Assembly: GCA_030490835.1 (NCBI GenBank)
Contig: CM059975.1
Location: 48,537,174-48,601,173, forward strand
Length of the DNA: 64,000 nucleotides
Reading direction: 5' to 3'
DNA from: Annona cherimola
Lineage: Eukaryota > Streptophyta > Magnoliopsida > Magnoliales > Annonaceae
Shown: positions 1-13,229 of the stretch, one piece after another
Layout of the letters: each line of letters starts with the position of its first letter
Position numbering within the stretch: position 1 is the stretch's first letter
Position numbers and translations under genes: made by a program
The notes under the pieces: model-generated
Database searches by the model: none
Told to the model about the DNA's origin: nothing
Seen by the model: the letters and a program-made list of their open reading frames with translations, nothing else

Positions 1-3000
1 AGATGTCACTGCATGTATTATCATAGTTGTCAACATAAAACCTCAAAGTAATTTACAACCATCCAACATAAGTTTTTCATAAACATGAAACTTATAAGGT
101 TCTCCATTTCCTCAATGGTCAGCTCCTGCTTCTTTGCCAGGTCTCTTCTTTTACCTGTCTATGGGTTTGGAAAACAAAATGCATAAGTCGAAACTCAATA
201 ATCAAGCTTATATTTTACAGGCAATTCATTTTGAAGGTATATTTGTTCAAAAGCATTTTTCTCCCTTCAGTAGAGACACTGATCAAGTGATCAATTACCT
301 ATAGAACAAAAACCTTTTCATAAATCATTCTAACACTTTTCATAAACATTTCATGAACATTGGATGTGCAAATTCATCATTTCCATTGATGACATTATCC
401 TTCATGTGACGGTACGCTAGCATGGGGAACCCTCTTTCATGACATGATCATTTCCATCCTTGGCACCGGACCTTCCGACATGGCAACGTCAAGGGGGACT
501 CCTTGTCCACTTACTATCTTGACTAGCCTACTTGATTTCCATTCCATGCATGACTTTCAGTCACCCCGGCATTATATACCCCCTTACACATGGAACTTGT
601 CATTCTCATGTAGAGAATTCTTTGCACCATCCCCCTTTAAACACCATTTCAATGAAACATCGTATAAATTCATGTTTCATCACATTTCAAGCATAATTGC
701 GAAACTATAAGCAATCATTTATTTCAATAGAAATAAACATTTCCATACACATATAAACAAGGAATGACCATCCTTAAATACCTTGTAATGAAAACCAAAA
801 TCATTTAGAAAGCTTCTTGCTTACCTCGCTTGCTTAGCTTTCCGTTTCGCTTATCCCTTTGCCTTTTCCTATATATATAAGAATGATATAAAATTCATAT
901 ATTTTCTTTGTTTGCATTCAACTCAGTTTTCTAACCCATTTTCATTAACATACATAATTCTTTCGACTTCTCAAGTCGTTATGCCCGTGTAGCACTTGCT
1001 TGTGCATTACATGGGGTATTACACATCACATTTAGTCCCTTAAGTAGGGTAATCATTTAATCACATAATAATCATCCAATAATTATTATTTAATGGATCA
1101 TTACCTTTCTTAAGACATTTTCCACTTATTTTCCAAAATTCACACATCGTTACTCATCTTAAACACACGTGGTCGCCTTAAGCTTCATTAATTAATTCAA
1201 AATTTGGAATTACATCATGTAATTTCAAACAGATATATATTCACAAAAATTATCATATTTTCATGCATTTTTGCACAAAACCAAATTACATAGGTCCTTT
1301 ACCACTCATGCATGTCTATCCTTTCACATATAGCCATTTAACAACACATATATGAGGCATTTCATAAAATTTCCCAAGTCAGAAATTTAATCCAAATTTA
1401 AGCATGATAATTATCCTTAATTACCACTGTACTTAGGGTATTTTCATGGAATTTAAATCCACTAATCATAGGTTTCCAAAACAGCAACTTTGGCTCCCAT
1501 TTTTCACCCATTTAACGTGTCTTTTGACACATAACCCTACGCAGTTTTATATATCCAAATTTTCAGCAATTAATCCAACGTTTCCTAACCCAAATTTAGG
1601 GTGTTAACATATATATCTATTTGGGTCATTTATACATAGGTTTCATATTTCTTTTTGATTTTTGTCTCCAACTATCCACATATGCTGAAATCAGGCGTAC
1701 TGAAATCTCAAAAACTTGAATTAATATCAAATCAAGTATTTTTAATATGAAATTTCTATAATAAATTAATAAATACATTAATTAACCAAAATAAATATTT
1801 CTAGAACAAAAAATTAATCATTTATATTTATTTTGGTATTTTTACCTTGCTGGACTGCAGAATCTATTTTCAGACAGCCTGAATCACATTAATTATGGGG
1901 TATATTTATACCCATCAAAACCTAATTTTTATTTTTTTAATGTGATTCTAAATATGTATTGTATATCCTGTAAACTTTTAAGCACAAAATTACTTGTATA
2001 AAAATTACTAAAAATTCATTGGTGCAGGTGATCCTGCCACCCGTGCAACCCTGTTCAGGTTGATATTCTCGGATTTTTAATTTTCAACTGGATTATTTTT
2101 TTATGCTACAATTTGCGTCTTTCCTTAATAACCCCGTGGTGATTCTTCTCAAAAATATTCATGATAAAGTTCATCCATTTACTATTCCTTTCATATTTTG
2201 GTTTTTATAACATCATATAACTTCCAGATTTGAGGCATAAAATCAAATTTCATAAGTCATTTATCATCCATGCATAAATCTTGATACCCATTCAATACTT
2301 GATCAAAGGGAATGTTTAATTAAGATTTAAGGAGTCTTTAGGCATCAATTTTACTAATAGCAAAATGCCCAAATCATGTGAACGTGCAATGCTTTTGTGG
2401 AGCTGGATTTTTCCAGCTGTGGGCCCCACTTTTGGAGCATTTTCCACACCATTGAATGCAGGTTTATCCCCCACTATTTGCTCGTGAACTCACAGCCAAG
2501 TAAAATGATTTTTACCAATTTTTAAAAATCCATAATTATGCTCTTATCTCAACCGTCCAACTGTCCAGCCCTTACACGTCCATAGCTGCCTCCATTTTCT
2601 AGCATTTTCATTTTTTTAAAATCTCAAAATGAGGGTAATTCATACACCTAATTATCCCTTATTTAATCCATTAATTCGGCATTAATAATTTTAGCAAAAT
2701 GGCAGCAATCAGCCCATCATTTGGACATCATTTGCATGAGACAAAGCTGTCCACTTTTGCATCTTTCAATGGGCATCTGATAATCACGAATTTTCAGTGA
2801 TTTTTCCACATGATTAAATGATCATTTATGTGTCCCAACATGTCAGCTATTTATGTGCACATTTTATAAAATAAAAAATTGAAAACAAATTCCAGCAATA
2901 GCACCTTAGAACATCCATGCAATGTCTCATTTGCCTATGCTCATTTGAGCTCTCCTTAACCCCTTAAATGTGGACATCAATGCATGGACAATTCATGAAT

Positions 3001-3738
3001 TTTTTGCATTTTATAATTATGCATAAAATACCCTGCATTGCATCTGCATTTGACACCTATTTGGTTCATTAAAAATTGCATTTAAGTCATGTACTCTAGC
3101 ATTTAATGCATGGTACTCTTGAGGTGCAAAAGTCAAACATATACACCTTTTCCAATTCAAATATTTTTCCAGCATAATATGCTTAATCCAAACCTTCCAA
3201 AATTTTGATCTCATAATTTCATTCAACCGTTTCAAATTTCATCTTAATCCGATTTTCCTAGCTCAAGTTATAGCCGTTTGAAATTAACGGTTAGAATTGA
3301 GATATGATCAATAAATCATTAAACCAATTTCATCAAAGATTTTCATAACCCAATAATTCCATAATACCAAGCTGAAAATCATCAACTTCCATCTCAAATT
3401 TCACTTGGTTCCGCCTTACGGGCTTTGAGTTATGAATTTTATATGATTTTCCAACATAATTTCATAATTTCCACTTTTATCTCCATTAATTAAATCATGG
3501 AAATTAAACTAAACATTCATGCCACATTAGCATGTTTTAATCCTCATTATGCCCCTTTAGTCACCTTGACTCATATTGGGCTCCGGCGATTAAATTTTTA
3601 ATCACCATTCTTAATTGAACCCTAATTGTAAAGTATCATAAAATTCTAAAATCATCCAAAAATTCTATTTAATCATATATAAGTCACATGTACATGTTCA
3701 AGACACATATTGAATCCTCCTTAGGTTTGGGTTTCACA
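1..3738 (-). mobile_element. Chromovirus-type LTR (E-like), left end outside window
   Basis: AT-rich non-coding stretch ending in GGGTTTCACA at 3738, the reverse complement of a TGTGAAACCC LTR start. It shares blocks with E1, such as the GGTACGCTAG stretch near 410-430 and the GTCGAAACTCAATAA stretch near 188, so it belongs to the same broad LTR family but is a diverged subfamily. It interrupts copia A: codons for the PPTDLKF-like stretch resume directly at 3739. The following bases TTTTA are the candidate right-hand target duplication; the left one is out of view. No convincing ORF was seen in 3.7 kb. It could be a solo LTR or one LTR of a longer element. Confidence 0.65.
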
Positions 3739-6342
3739 TTTTAAGTCCGTGGGAGGTTTGTTGGAATCATTACCTTCACTTACCCTTCCATCCGTGGATT
3801 GCTCGTGCTTTGTTTCAGCTTCTCCTTGTTGTCCTAACTGTTCCTTTTATGTATTTTTTAATATTTCATTTGCATCACTTAGCTCATCTTCCTTTTTGGG
3901 ATTTGGATTCAATTCATCAAGTACAACTTGTATTGATTCTTCTACTATTTGATTTCTTTTGTTAAAAACTCTATATGTTTTGCTATTTGATGAATATCCA
4001 AGAAATATTGCTTCATCACTTTTGGCATCTAACTTTCCTAAGTTTGATTTTCTATTATTCAACACATAGCAAGTGCAACCAAAAATATGGAAATATGAAA
4101 TGTTTAGTTTTCTACCCTTCCACAGTTCATATGGGGTCTTTTCCAAGATTGCTCTTATGGTAACTCAATTTAGTACATGACATGCTGTACTTACAGCTTC
4201 ACCCCAAAATCTTTTGAATAATTTACTTTCATTTAGCGTATTTATAGCCATATCTTGTATTGTTCTATTTTTTCTTTCAACTAAACCCTTTTTGTTGAGG
4301 AGTTCTTGGTGCAGAAAATGTGTGGTGAATGTCTTTCTCATTGCAAAATTCTATAAATCGTTTATTTTCAAATTCACCGCCATGATCACTTCTAATGGAT
4401 ATGATGGTATTTTGCTTTTCATTTTATATCAAATTTGAGAAAGTAACAAACATCGAGAAGGCTTCATCTTTACTAGCTAAAAGTATTATCTATGTAAATC
4501 TTGAAAAATCATCAACTATGACAAATACATACTTTTTCTCACCAAGAGTTAAAATGTTAGATAGCCTATAAAGGTCCATATGTAATAATTCAAGTGGCCT
4601 AGTTGTTGAAATTTCCTTTTTGGTGAAAAATGACATTTTAGGTTGTTTGGATAATTAAGATGCTTTGCAAATTTTGTCTTTGTCATATTTGAGTTTTGCA
4701 ATCCTTCCACTAGGATCTTTTTCCACAAAGTCTTAATATTTGATATATTTATATGTCTGAGCCTTTTATGCCATATCTATGGATCATTTTCAATGGCTAT
4801 AAGATATTTTCCATCAAGTTCATCAAAGCAAACCAAATATACATTTCCATATCTTTTTCCGCTAAAGACTATGTGATCCTCGTAAAAAACATTGCATATA
4901 GAGGATTCAAATACAACTTTATAGCCTTTGTCACATAGTTGACTAATGCTCATTAAGTTATGTTTGAGTCCCTCAACAAATAGTACATCCTCAATACACG
5001 CATTTGAAATACCATAAATATTTCTTTTACCTTTAAATATACCTTTTTCATTATTTTCAAATTTATTTACTAGTTTCCTTATTTCATCATATAATGAATC
5101 ATAAGCTTGTTGTAGTTCTTCTAATTCAGCACATTTGAGACAATCATTTGTAGAAGAGAAAATAGACTAAGTATTGGCTTAGAGGTTACCTCTTCACTAC
5201 TTGTGCAGTTTGTTGAGGTAGTTTGTCCATCCAAAATTTCTGTTGTAGCAAGGCAGGTTATGTTGTTTTCTTCCTCCATCGTAGCCAAGCAACATATCCT
5301 AGCACAGTTTGCAGCTTCATTGTCTTCATTCGACGAGCTGTTTGTTGTGGACATTTCCTCATTTACATACATTCCCCTTCTTTTAGCTTTTTGAAATTTT
5401 CAGTTTTCATTTCTATCTTTCTGCTCTCACTGTTCCTTTGTCTTATTTTCCTCTTGTGTAACATTGAGCTTGCATATGTCCCACTTCACCACACCAGTAG
5501 CACTTAGTTATCTCTTTCTTTTTCTCCTTTCTGTTTCTCTCCTTGAATCCTTTGAAATTCTTTCCCTTTCTCACAAATTTTCTGAATCTTCAGGTGAGTA
5601 GGGCAATCTCTTCATCATCATTTTGAGAATATGAAGTGGACTCATCTGAGTTTGCTATAGCCCTCAAAATAATTGCCCTTTTACCTTTGTGTTGCTCATC
5701 ATTTCTTCTCTTTATCAGCTCATGTAACATGAGTGAGCGGATGAGATCCTCCAACCTTAGGGAGTTCAGGTCCTTTGCTTCTTCAATAGCCGTAATCTTG
5801 GCAATCCACGACTCAGGTAGAGGCCTTAAGATCTTCATGACCTGCTCAGATTCAGAAATGGCTTTTTTGAGATCTTTTAGTGCATTAGTAATCTTTGAAA
5901 ATCTAGCAAACATTTCAGATATATTTTCGGTCTCTAGCATTTTAAAACTTTCGAACTTTCTAATCAAAATATTTTTTCTTGTCCCTCGGACTTGAGAAGT
6001 TCCCTCATAGATAGATATTAGTGTATCCCATATTTCTTTGGCGGTTTGACATGAGGATACTCTATCATATTCAGAAGCGATAAGAGCACAGAAGAGGGAG
6101 TTCATGACTTTAGCATTGCTTTTTACGGTTCTAACCTCCTCCTCGGACCATGCGGAGGCTCTTTCATCTATTGGTAAAACAACTCCATCTTGGATAGCAA
6201 TCCAAGAATCTATGTCTATGGTCGTGATAAGTTGTTTCATTCTCAACTTCCAGTAACCGAAGTTACTTCCATCAAATAGTGGTGGCCTTGTGAATGATTG
6301 GCCTTCAGCAAATACGGGGGTGTAAGTTGATTGGGTTGCGAT
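3739..6342 (-). pseudogene. Copia A gag-pol remnant (gag, zinc knuckle, integrase)
   Basis: Gag is open from 6246 to 5590 (about 218 codons) and closely matches the N-terminal gag of copia G, with the UBN2-type segment EIWDTLISIYEGTSQVRGT. The expected ATG at 6340-6342 reads ATC, so the start is lost. A CCHC knuckle with the pattern CYWCGEVGHMQAQC lies near 5455-5500. A deletion joins the coiled-coil region directly to sequence after the protease near 5050, so the DSG protease motif is missing. The pre-integrase and integrase segments run to about 4150 with many stops, and the linker with LWKGRKLNISYFHIFGCTCYVLNN is at 4130-4040. It cannot encode a working polyprotein. Confidence 0.85.
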
Positions 6343-6376
6343 TAGTAAGATCTCTTTGGTACAAACTCAAAGACCT

Positions 6377-6388
6377 ACTCTAATACCA
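6377..6388 (-). other. Copia A primer binding site (initiator tRNA-Met)
   Basis: Two bases inside the 5' LTR. On the minus strand it reads TGGTATTAGAGT, against the plant copia consensus TGGTATCAGAGC, so it carries two transitions. It is complementary to the 3' end of initiator tRNA-Met. Confidence 0.8.
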
Positions 6389-6390
6389 CT

Positions 6391-8052
6391 TGTTAGTCCC
6401 GAGTTTATGGCAGTTACCCGAGAGGGGAGGGGTGAATTGGATATTTTTAAAAAAATTTATTTAAACAAAAATTTCCCCATTTTTGGAATTAATCCCCTTA
6501 TTGAAACGAATTGTAAATTGGAGAGAAAAAATGCAATAGAAAGAATAAAACACAAGAAATCAAGCCACTTCAAGAGACAGAGATTTATAGTGGTTCGGGC
6601 AACCTCCCCTACTCCACTCTTCCAAGCACACACCCGTTGCGGCTTGGGTTCTACTATTATATTTTTCATGAGCACTAGGGGGCTTGTACAATCTCGACAC
6701 AAGTAAGTGACGAGTTTCACTCCAATCACACACTACTTTGCCTTCACTTGGTTTCCATCTCCAATATCAAACGAAGTGGGAAAAATAAGTAAAGAATGAA
6801 TAAAAAGATCTACACGTTACAGATTTGTGTAGGCAGTTTCAAGCACATAGAAGAACTTGTGGAAGCAGTAGTTGGTTGAGCAATACAGCTTTCAGCAGTT
6901 TTAGTGTTAAGTTCTTCTTCAAACTTTTTATAGATCACTTTAAATGCAAGAGAGAGTGGAAGGTGAGCTCATTCAATGTTTCTCCAACTGCATTTATGTT
7001 CGTTTGATGCTCCTTAAATAATGAGAAGTAAATTTGAACGTTTGGCGGTAGGTGGAGTGCATTTAATGCACCAACGTTTGAATTTTTCTGACCATTGAGA
7101 GGCAAGTCGCATTTGGAGTCGACTTGGCATGTGACTTCGTTCAAGTCTTAGGCTGGAGTCGACTTCGAGTGCGACTTCGCCCAAGTCGCAGGCTAGAGTC
7201 AACTTCGGGAGTGACTTCGGTCTTCATCTTCCAATCTCAAGTTCCAGGTTCAGGTCGACTTGGTCTCAGACTTGACCCAAATCGCAGGTGGAGTCGACTT
7301 CGGATGTGGCTTCACCAGCCATTGATCATTTTGGAACTTCAAGATTTTGCAAGTGATCTATATGTTATTTATATCTTCTTTCTTCTTTTGAACTTCATCA
7401 AATGTCTTTGTTTGCTTAGTGTTTTTGCCGAGGTTAAGCATTGTGCTAGTCTCTTGAAAGATTCTTTCTTGTGGCCTTGATTCATGATAGCTATTTCTTC
7501 TTGGTCTAGTTGTCCAATATTTAACAAGACAATTTTGAATTAATATGAAGTAGCCACATACTTGAGTCGCAGGCTTGGGTCGACTTCGACTTTGACTTTG
7601 ACTTTACCCAAGTCGCATACTCGGGTCAACTTGAGATGCGACTTCACCTAATACGCATGATAGAGTCGACTTAGAAAGTGACTTAACTCTGATATTTCGA
7701 AGTCTTCAACCAGGCCACACCCAAGTCGCATATGGAGTCGACTTGGGATTGCGACTTCATCTAAGTCGCACGCGGAGTCAAATTTGACTGTGACTTCTAT
7801 CTTCGAGTCTCAATTTCAGCTCTGTCGATTTTATGACGCTTGAAGTCGAATCTGGAGTCAACTTGGGTATCGACTTGACCTAAGTCGATGGCTGAGTCGA
7901 CTTGGGGTTGTAACTTGACCTGCTATCTTTTGAATCTTTATTTTGTAAACCTTGGCAACACTTAGTAACCTCATTAGTACTAAAATATCTCTCAAATTGA
8001 GTTGTTAATCATCAAAACATGGGTTGTGCTTAATTTGCCTTGAATTCCAACA
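6391..8052 (-). repeat. Copia A 5' LTR
   Basis: 1662 bp, starting TGTTAGTCCC and ending TTCCAACA on the plus strand (canonical TG...CA, one base changed from TGTTGGTCCC). It contains a dense group of AGTCGACTT and TGCGACTT words at about 7105-7910. The upstream promoter palindrome at about 7055-7069 reads GTGCATTTAATGCAC, whereas the other copies have GCGC arms. No clean TATA box: the corresponding site near 7012-7022 is degenerate. The opposite LTR is outside the window. Confidence 0.85.
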
Positions 8053-10247
8053 ACTTAAACACAAATATATTATGTGTAATTTAAGTTCATATAAAACAAC
8101 ACCTTGCCCTTCATTTTTGCCTAATTTGGACACTTATTTTACACTTAATTTAGGGTTTATTCATGGAATTAAAACTCATAAATCAAGTTGTTCCAAAACA
8201 GAAACTTTCCTTCCCTCTTTCTCCACCTTGTTACCTCCATTTGGACATCCCATCTTACTCCATATTTAGAGTATTTTCATATATTCAAAGTTCTTGCTCA
8301 AAACAATAACTTTTCATGCATATTCTTGCCACCCTTGGACATCCACATACTATGTTCCAAAAAAATCAGATTTTTGAAAATATTTTCATCCCCATATTGT
8401 ATGTCCCTTCTACCCTAAACTTAGGGTATTTTACCCTTTAAATTAACCACATATTAGTTAGTTAAATTCACGCACATAGCCATCTCAAAAGAGTGGAAAT
8501 TCCATCATATTATCAACTCTAGGTTTTACCTTTCTAAGATACTTAAATCATGCTCCGTTCAACATATATAAATCATGGAAATAATTATGATAATCAAATC
8601 ATGTAACATGCTTAAAGCAGCAACATATTTGGAAATTTTCCAAAAATTCCAGCTAGGTATTTCTAGGGTAATTAACCATAAAGTCATGTACAACCTCCTT
8701 GAACCCTTGAATTGAATCCTCTCATTCATTTAGCATTTAGTACCCTAATTAAGGGCTTCGTAACTCATCATTTAGGATTCATAATGGATCCAATTTATGA
8801 CCCATGAATGAAGCTAGAAAACTTAGAATTTAATGAATCAAACTTGATTCAATACTTACTTGAAGTTGTGAACTTTTGCTCCAACCCTTCCTAGCTTAGT
8901 TCCTTCCCTTTCTTCTCTTCTTTTTCTTTCCTTTTTCCTTCTTTTCTTCCTTGCTTAGGCGTCCCTTGCTGCTGGTTCCTTTTTCTTTTCTTTTTTTCTC
9001 ATTTTCTGCCCAAAAGTGGACGTCCCAAGCTGTCCACTAAGGGCATCCCAAGTGCTGCCCATTTTGAGAAGTTTTTTCCTCACTTTGATGCCCTTCCTAA
9101 ACACGACCAAGGGCTGCCCCCTTTGCCTCCTTATATAGGATTGTAATTCAACCTTGGTTTGCACTATTTTAACAATTGCTAGAGGCATTAAACTAGACTG
9201 TCCAAGTGTCACAATATGGACCGTTTAAGTGTCCATTCATCTTACTTTATTCCTACTCAACTTGAGCCGTACACATTCCTAATTTTCATCCACATTATCA
9301 TCATCATTATCCATGCATTTTGCATTTTCTAAAAATCACAAATTGCTCAAAATTCCCATCTCATGACACGTCAAAAGTGGGTCCTCAAAGTCAACCATGC
9401 ATTAATCTAAATGCATCCTACAATGACACATTTCCACATCTACCCATTTCACCCTACGTTGACATGTGTCCACTTGATATAAATTTGTCAACCTCAACAT
9501 TAACTGACTTGAATTTACTTTTGCTCGAATCAATACTACAATGACACATGTCCATTTGCTTTTTCAAAAGTCAACTCTTCATTAATTTGGCTGACTTTAA
9601 ATCATGCTCAACGAATCCCATGTTGACACGTATCACTTGTCACTTTCGGTTCATTAATGACATATTACTTTTCATGAGCAAAAGTCAAACGCTTTCATCC
9701 TTATGTGATTATGCAATTTTTCATGATTTTTAGCTTAATCAAATCTATCCATATAATAGAACACCTTGTTTTAATCGTTCATGAAAATTTTCATCTCAAA
9801 ATGATCATCCTAGATCAAGATATGAGCATTTGAAAATATCATGTGGAATTTGATAAAATTAAATCATTATCATCATAAACCATTCATGATTAACATAATC
9901 TATACCATTCATGAGGTAGAGCATGTCAACTTGTGCATGCCTTTCAAATTTCACGTCAATCCGCCTTATGGGCGTCAAGTTATGAATTTTCTAACAATAG
10001 CCATATCAATCCCATAATTATCATCAACTTAATCATAATTAAAGGAGTTAAAGTTCATGCCAAATCATTGTTTGCATACCTCATTTTGTCCTTCTTGAGC
10101 ACATTCACTCATATTAGGCTAAGGTGATTAATTTAACCACCTTACTTAATCATTTGCCCTAATCTCATCCGTCCACTTCAATATATAATTAACACTAATT
10201 ACATGCCTAGATTGCATGTATGAGTCACATTTGTTCTGGGTATCACA
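8053..10247 (-). mobile_element. H-type chromovirus LTR, right part (H')
   Basis: Right-hand part of an LTR whose plus-strand end is CTGGGTATCACA (10247). It resembles 10248-12337 and 47760-49842: the shared order is a pyrimidine-rich tract (8885-8960), blocks of direct words around TTCAAAAGTCAAC, then the CCGCCTTATGGGCG stretch near 9961-9977. Copia A interrupts its left side at 8052. After 10247 the sequence continues as a second H-type LTR, so this copy is itself an insertion; CTTAT at 10248 is the candidate right target duplication. No coding capacity seen. Confidence 0.7.
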
Positions 10248-12337
10248 CTTATTTAGGTTAAGTTTTCAAATCCATTATAACCATTAAATTTAACTCAACA
10301 TATGGAAGCTTATCACTTCCTATTTGTTATTTAACATCCATTATTTACATTCTTCACATTGGTGCTCATTCAAGGTACCTATTTATGAGTTAGGGCTACT
10401 AGTTTCAATCCCAAATTTTTGAGATTTTATAATTTTCTCAAAACATCCCTCTCTTTTCTCATTTTGCCATGTTTTCCTTTCATTTTTACACTGAAACTAA
10501 TTATACATGGTCATTCTCCCATCTTGTCATTCATACCTTTCATGTTCACTCCTTTAATCACACATATATTATGTGTTAAGAAAGTTCATATAAAACAAAA
10601 AAAAATACTCTTCATTTGGCTTAGATTAAGCACTTTTTCACATTTGTTAGGGTATAATCATATAATCAAAGTTCCCCAATTAATTTTTCTAAAACAGCAA
10701 CTTTTCTGCCTCTTTTCTCCACCTTGGACGTCCCCATTATATGAGCCCTATAAACAGATTTTTACATTTTTATTTTAAGGTTTTTGGAAATCCCATCTTG
10801 CTCATATTTAGGGTATTTTACCATTATGATTATCCATATAACTTGTTATTCAAGTCATGCATCATTTCTACCCTAAATGAATGAAAATTTCACCTAGTTG
10901 TTAAACCAATGTTTCACTCAACTAAGGTTCATCAAACAAGCTTGGTTTGACCTAAATTAAACATGGGAATAATTCACATATATGATAAATGATTAAAACA
11001 GCAACATTAAGTCTGAAATTAATTAAATTTCAGCATGGTTATCATGTTCAAAACAACTCTAGGTCATGCAAATTATCTCCTTGATGCTTGAATTGAATCT
11101 CTCAACTCCTTTAACATGTAATACCCTATCAAGGGCTTCCTAAATCATCACTTAGCATTCATAATGAATCAAATTATGAATCATCATTTGAGTTAGAAAA
11201 TTGAGCAATTATCAAAACCAAACTTAGTTTGAACACCTTCTTGATGATGTGTAGTTTACCACCTCAAGCTCAACTTGTTTGCTCATCTTTCTTCCTTTCT
11301 TTTCTTCCTCTTTTCTTCTCCTTTCCTTCCTCTCCTTGGACGTCTCGGCTGCTGGTCCTTTTTCTTTTTTGTTTTTATTTTTCTCCCCAAAATGGACGCC
11401 CAAGCTGTTCACCAAATGAACATGCATGGTTGTCCCTTCCTCTCTTTGCTTCCTTTCTTGTTGCCCAAGTATACTTGTTGGAATGTCCCTTTTTCAGCCC
11501 CATTTTCATGTTAACTTCGTGCATTTTTATTAATTAAAAATTTGCCCAATCATTTAGACTTGCTACATGTTGAGTGGAGGTTGCAAAAGTTAAGTTTAGC
11601 ACCTTTCATTTCTCTCAACAAATCCTTGTTTGACACATGTCTCATTTACTTTTCAAAAGTCAACTTTCCATTTATTTGGTTAACTTTAAATCTTGCTCAA
11701 CAAATCCTACATTGACATATGTCAATTATCACTTTTGTTTCATTAGTGACATGTCACTTTTCATAAGCAAAAATCAAATGGTTTTAACTCTAAGTTATTA
11801 AGCATTTTTCCATGTAATTTAGCTTAATCAAATTCATCCATATGATAAGCCATCTTATTTTAGTCATTCATAAAAATTTTCATCTCAAAATGATCATCCT
11901 AGATCAAGATATGAGTATTTGAAAATATCATATGGAATTTGATAAAATTAAATCATTATCATCAAAATAAAATCATGATTAACATAATCCATTCCATTCA
12001 TGAGATAGAGCACATCAACCTATGCTTACCTTCCAAATTTTACATCAATCCGCCTTATGGACGTCAAGTTATGAATTTTCAAACAATAGTCTAATTTATC
12101 TCATCATTATCACCAACTTAATCATAATTAGTAGAATATTTAGCCATGCCACATCATCATTTTCATACCTCATTTTGTCTTTTTATACACATTAATCCGT
12201 ATTGGGCAAAGGTGATTAACTTAACCACCTCACTTAGTCATTTGCCCTAATCTCATTCATCCACTTCAATGCAGACATTAATAACTCTCGAATACCTAGA
12301 TTACATTTATGGGTCTCAAAATGTTCTAGGTATCACA
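10248..12337 (-). mobile_element. 3' LTR of gypsy element H (right part)
   Basis: Plus-strand end GTTCTAGGTATCACA at 12337, followed directly by the pyrimidine complement of a polypurine tract. That identifies it as the 3' LTR of a minus-strand element. Its start at 10248 aligns with 47760 in the 5' LTR of H, and from there both copies run in parallel (for example the AACTCAACATATG stretch, the CTTGATGATGTGTAG stretch and a long pyrimidine tract at 11285-11390). The missing left part lies beyond the nested insertions at the window's left end. Confidence 0.75.
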
Positions 12338-12355
12338 ATCCTCCCCCTTTATAAC
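12338..12355 (-). other. Polypurine tract of gypsy element H
   Basis: The minus strand reads AAAGGGGGAGGAT immediately before the LTR start TGTGATACC. This is the classic second-strand primer of Ty3/gypsy elements and fixes the LTR boundary and orientation. Confidence 0.8.
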
Positions 12356-13229
12356 AGGTTTCATCCTGAAACCTATTACATTTCAAATATTAGGGTAAGA
12401 TTCACATGGAATGACCAGTTTATCCTCTTTTTCCAATACTTCCAATTGCTCATCATGCTTCCACTGCACTACTCTAGTTTGGTTATTCTCATGGTCTTGG
12501 TCTGTTAGACCTACTACTCATCTCAACTCTTTCCTGTTCACTCATGGGTTTTTCATTGGCAATTGCCTCTTTTTTTTGTTCAGTCTGACTCTTATCCTTA
12601 TAATAGGCATGATATATATGTACATTCTTTTTATACAGTGAAATTATATTTGTATAATCTCTCATCTTATCATAGGATAACTCATATCATACCCATTCAG
12701 TCATATCAAATAGAGATCGATAATAACCACTTTCTTTCCACATATACTTATCATATAAAGATAAATATTTTCAATTTTATAGCAAAGAGCAAAGGTGCTC
12801 TCACATAAATTTTCATACATATCTTATTAAAACAAATAGACTTTTGCTAATCCATCTATTCATTCTCACTACATAATACCTACAACTAGGTTATACAAGT
12901 GTAAACTACTTAGCGGGAGTACTGGTGCTGAACTAGTCTAGAACATTTTCTTTTTTATCCTCATTTCCAATAAGCTTATCATCATCATAGAGAGAAACCT
13001 TTCTCTTCCAAACACATCGGGATTGGAGAGAATCCCAAACAATCTTTCTTGTCTTAATTTTTTACACCTATTTACCATTCTTGCTATGATATCACCCTCC
13101 GTGGTATCATACTATAACCTTCTTTTCCTCCCATTCATGATAACTCGACATGGTTTAACACACATATCTGCACTGAATTTGTAGAGATTCCTTAATGATT
13201 GGTAGTTGCAATTTGCTTTTGCTGAGCTA
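12356..13229 (-). other. H internal region, pol deleted
   Basis: Sequence between the polypurine tract and the gag remnant. A complete chromovirus would have about 4 kb of protease, RT, RNase H and integrase here. I can read none of those motifs in any frame, so pol has been deleted or has decayed past recognition. Short AT-rich open frames are chance. Confidence 0.5.

Larger units (their letters stand above)
3739..8052 (-). mobile_element. Copia A, Sirevirus-like, 5' LTR plus gag to integrase
   Basis: Minus-strand Ty1/copia element. From right to left it has a 5' LTR (6391-8052), primer site, gag, integrase and the start of the integrase-RT linker, where the LTR element at 1-3738 cuts it. 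RT, RNase H and the 3' LTR would lie left of the window. The right end TTCCAACA at 8052 is the LTR terminus. The flank ACTTA (8053-8057) is the candidate target duplication, and the flanking sequence is H-type LTR (compare 10551-10595). The coding region is more decayed than in copia G. Confidence 0.85.

Noticed and set aside
5636..5995. Plus-strand 119-codon frame
   Set aside because: Antisense shadow of copia A gag.
7105..7910. Regular AGTCGACTT repeats as a CRISPR array
   Set aside because: Repeats are short, palindromic, irregularly spaced and inside LTRs; no cas genes, and the DNA is plant nuclear.
10419..10778. 119-codon frame in the H LTR
   Set aside because: AT-rich, hydrophobic chance frame; the equivalent at 47973-48194 is shorter and differs.
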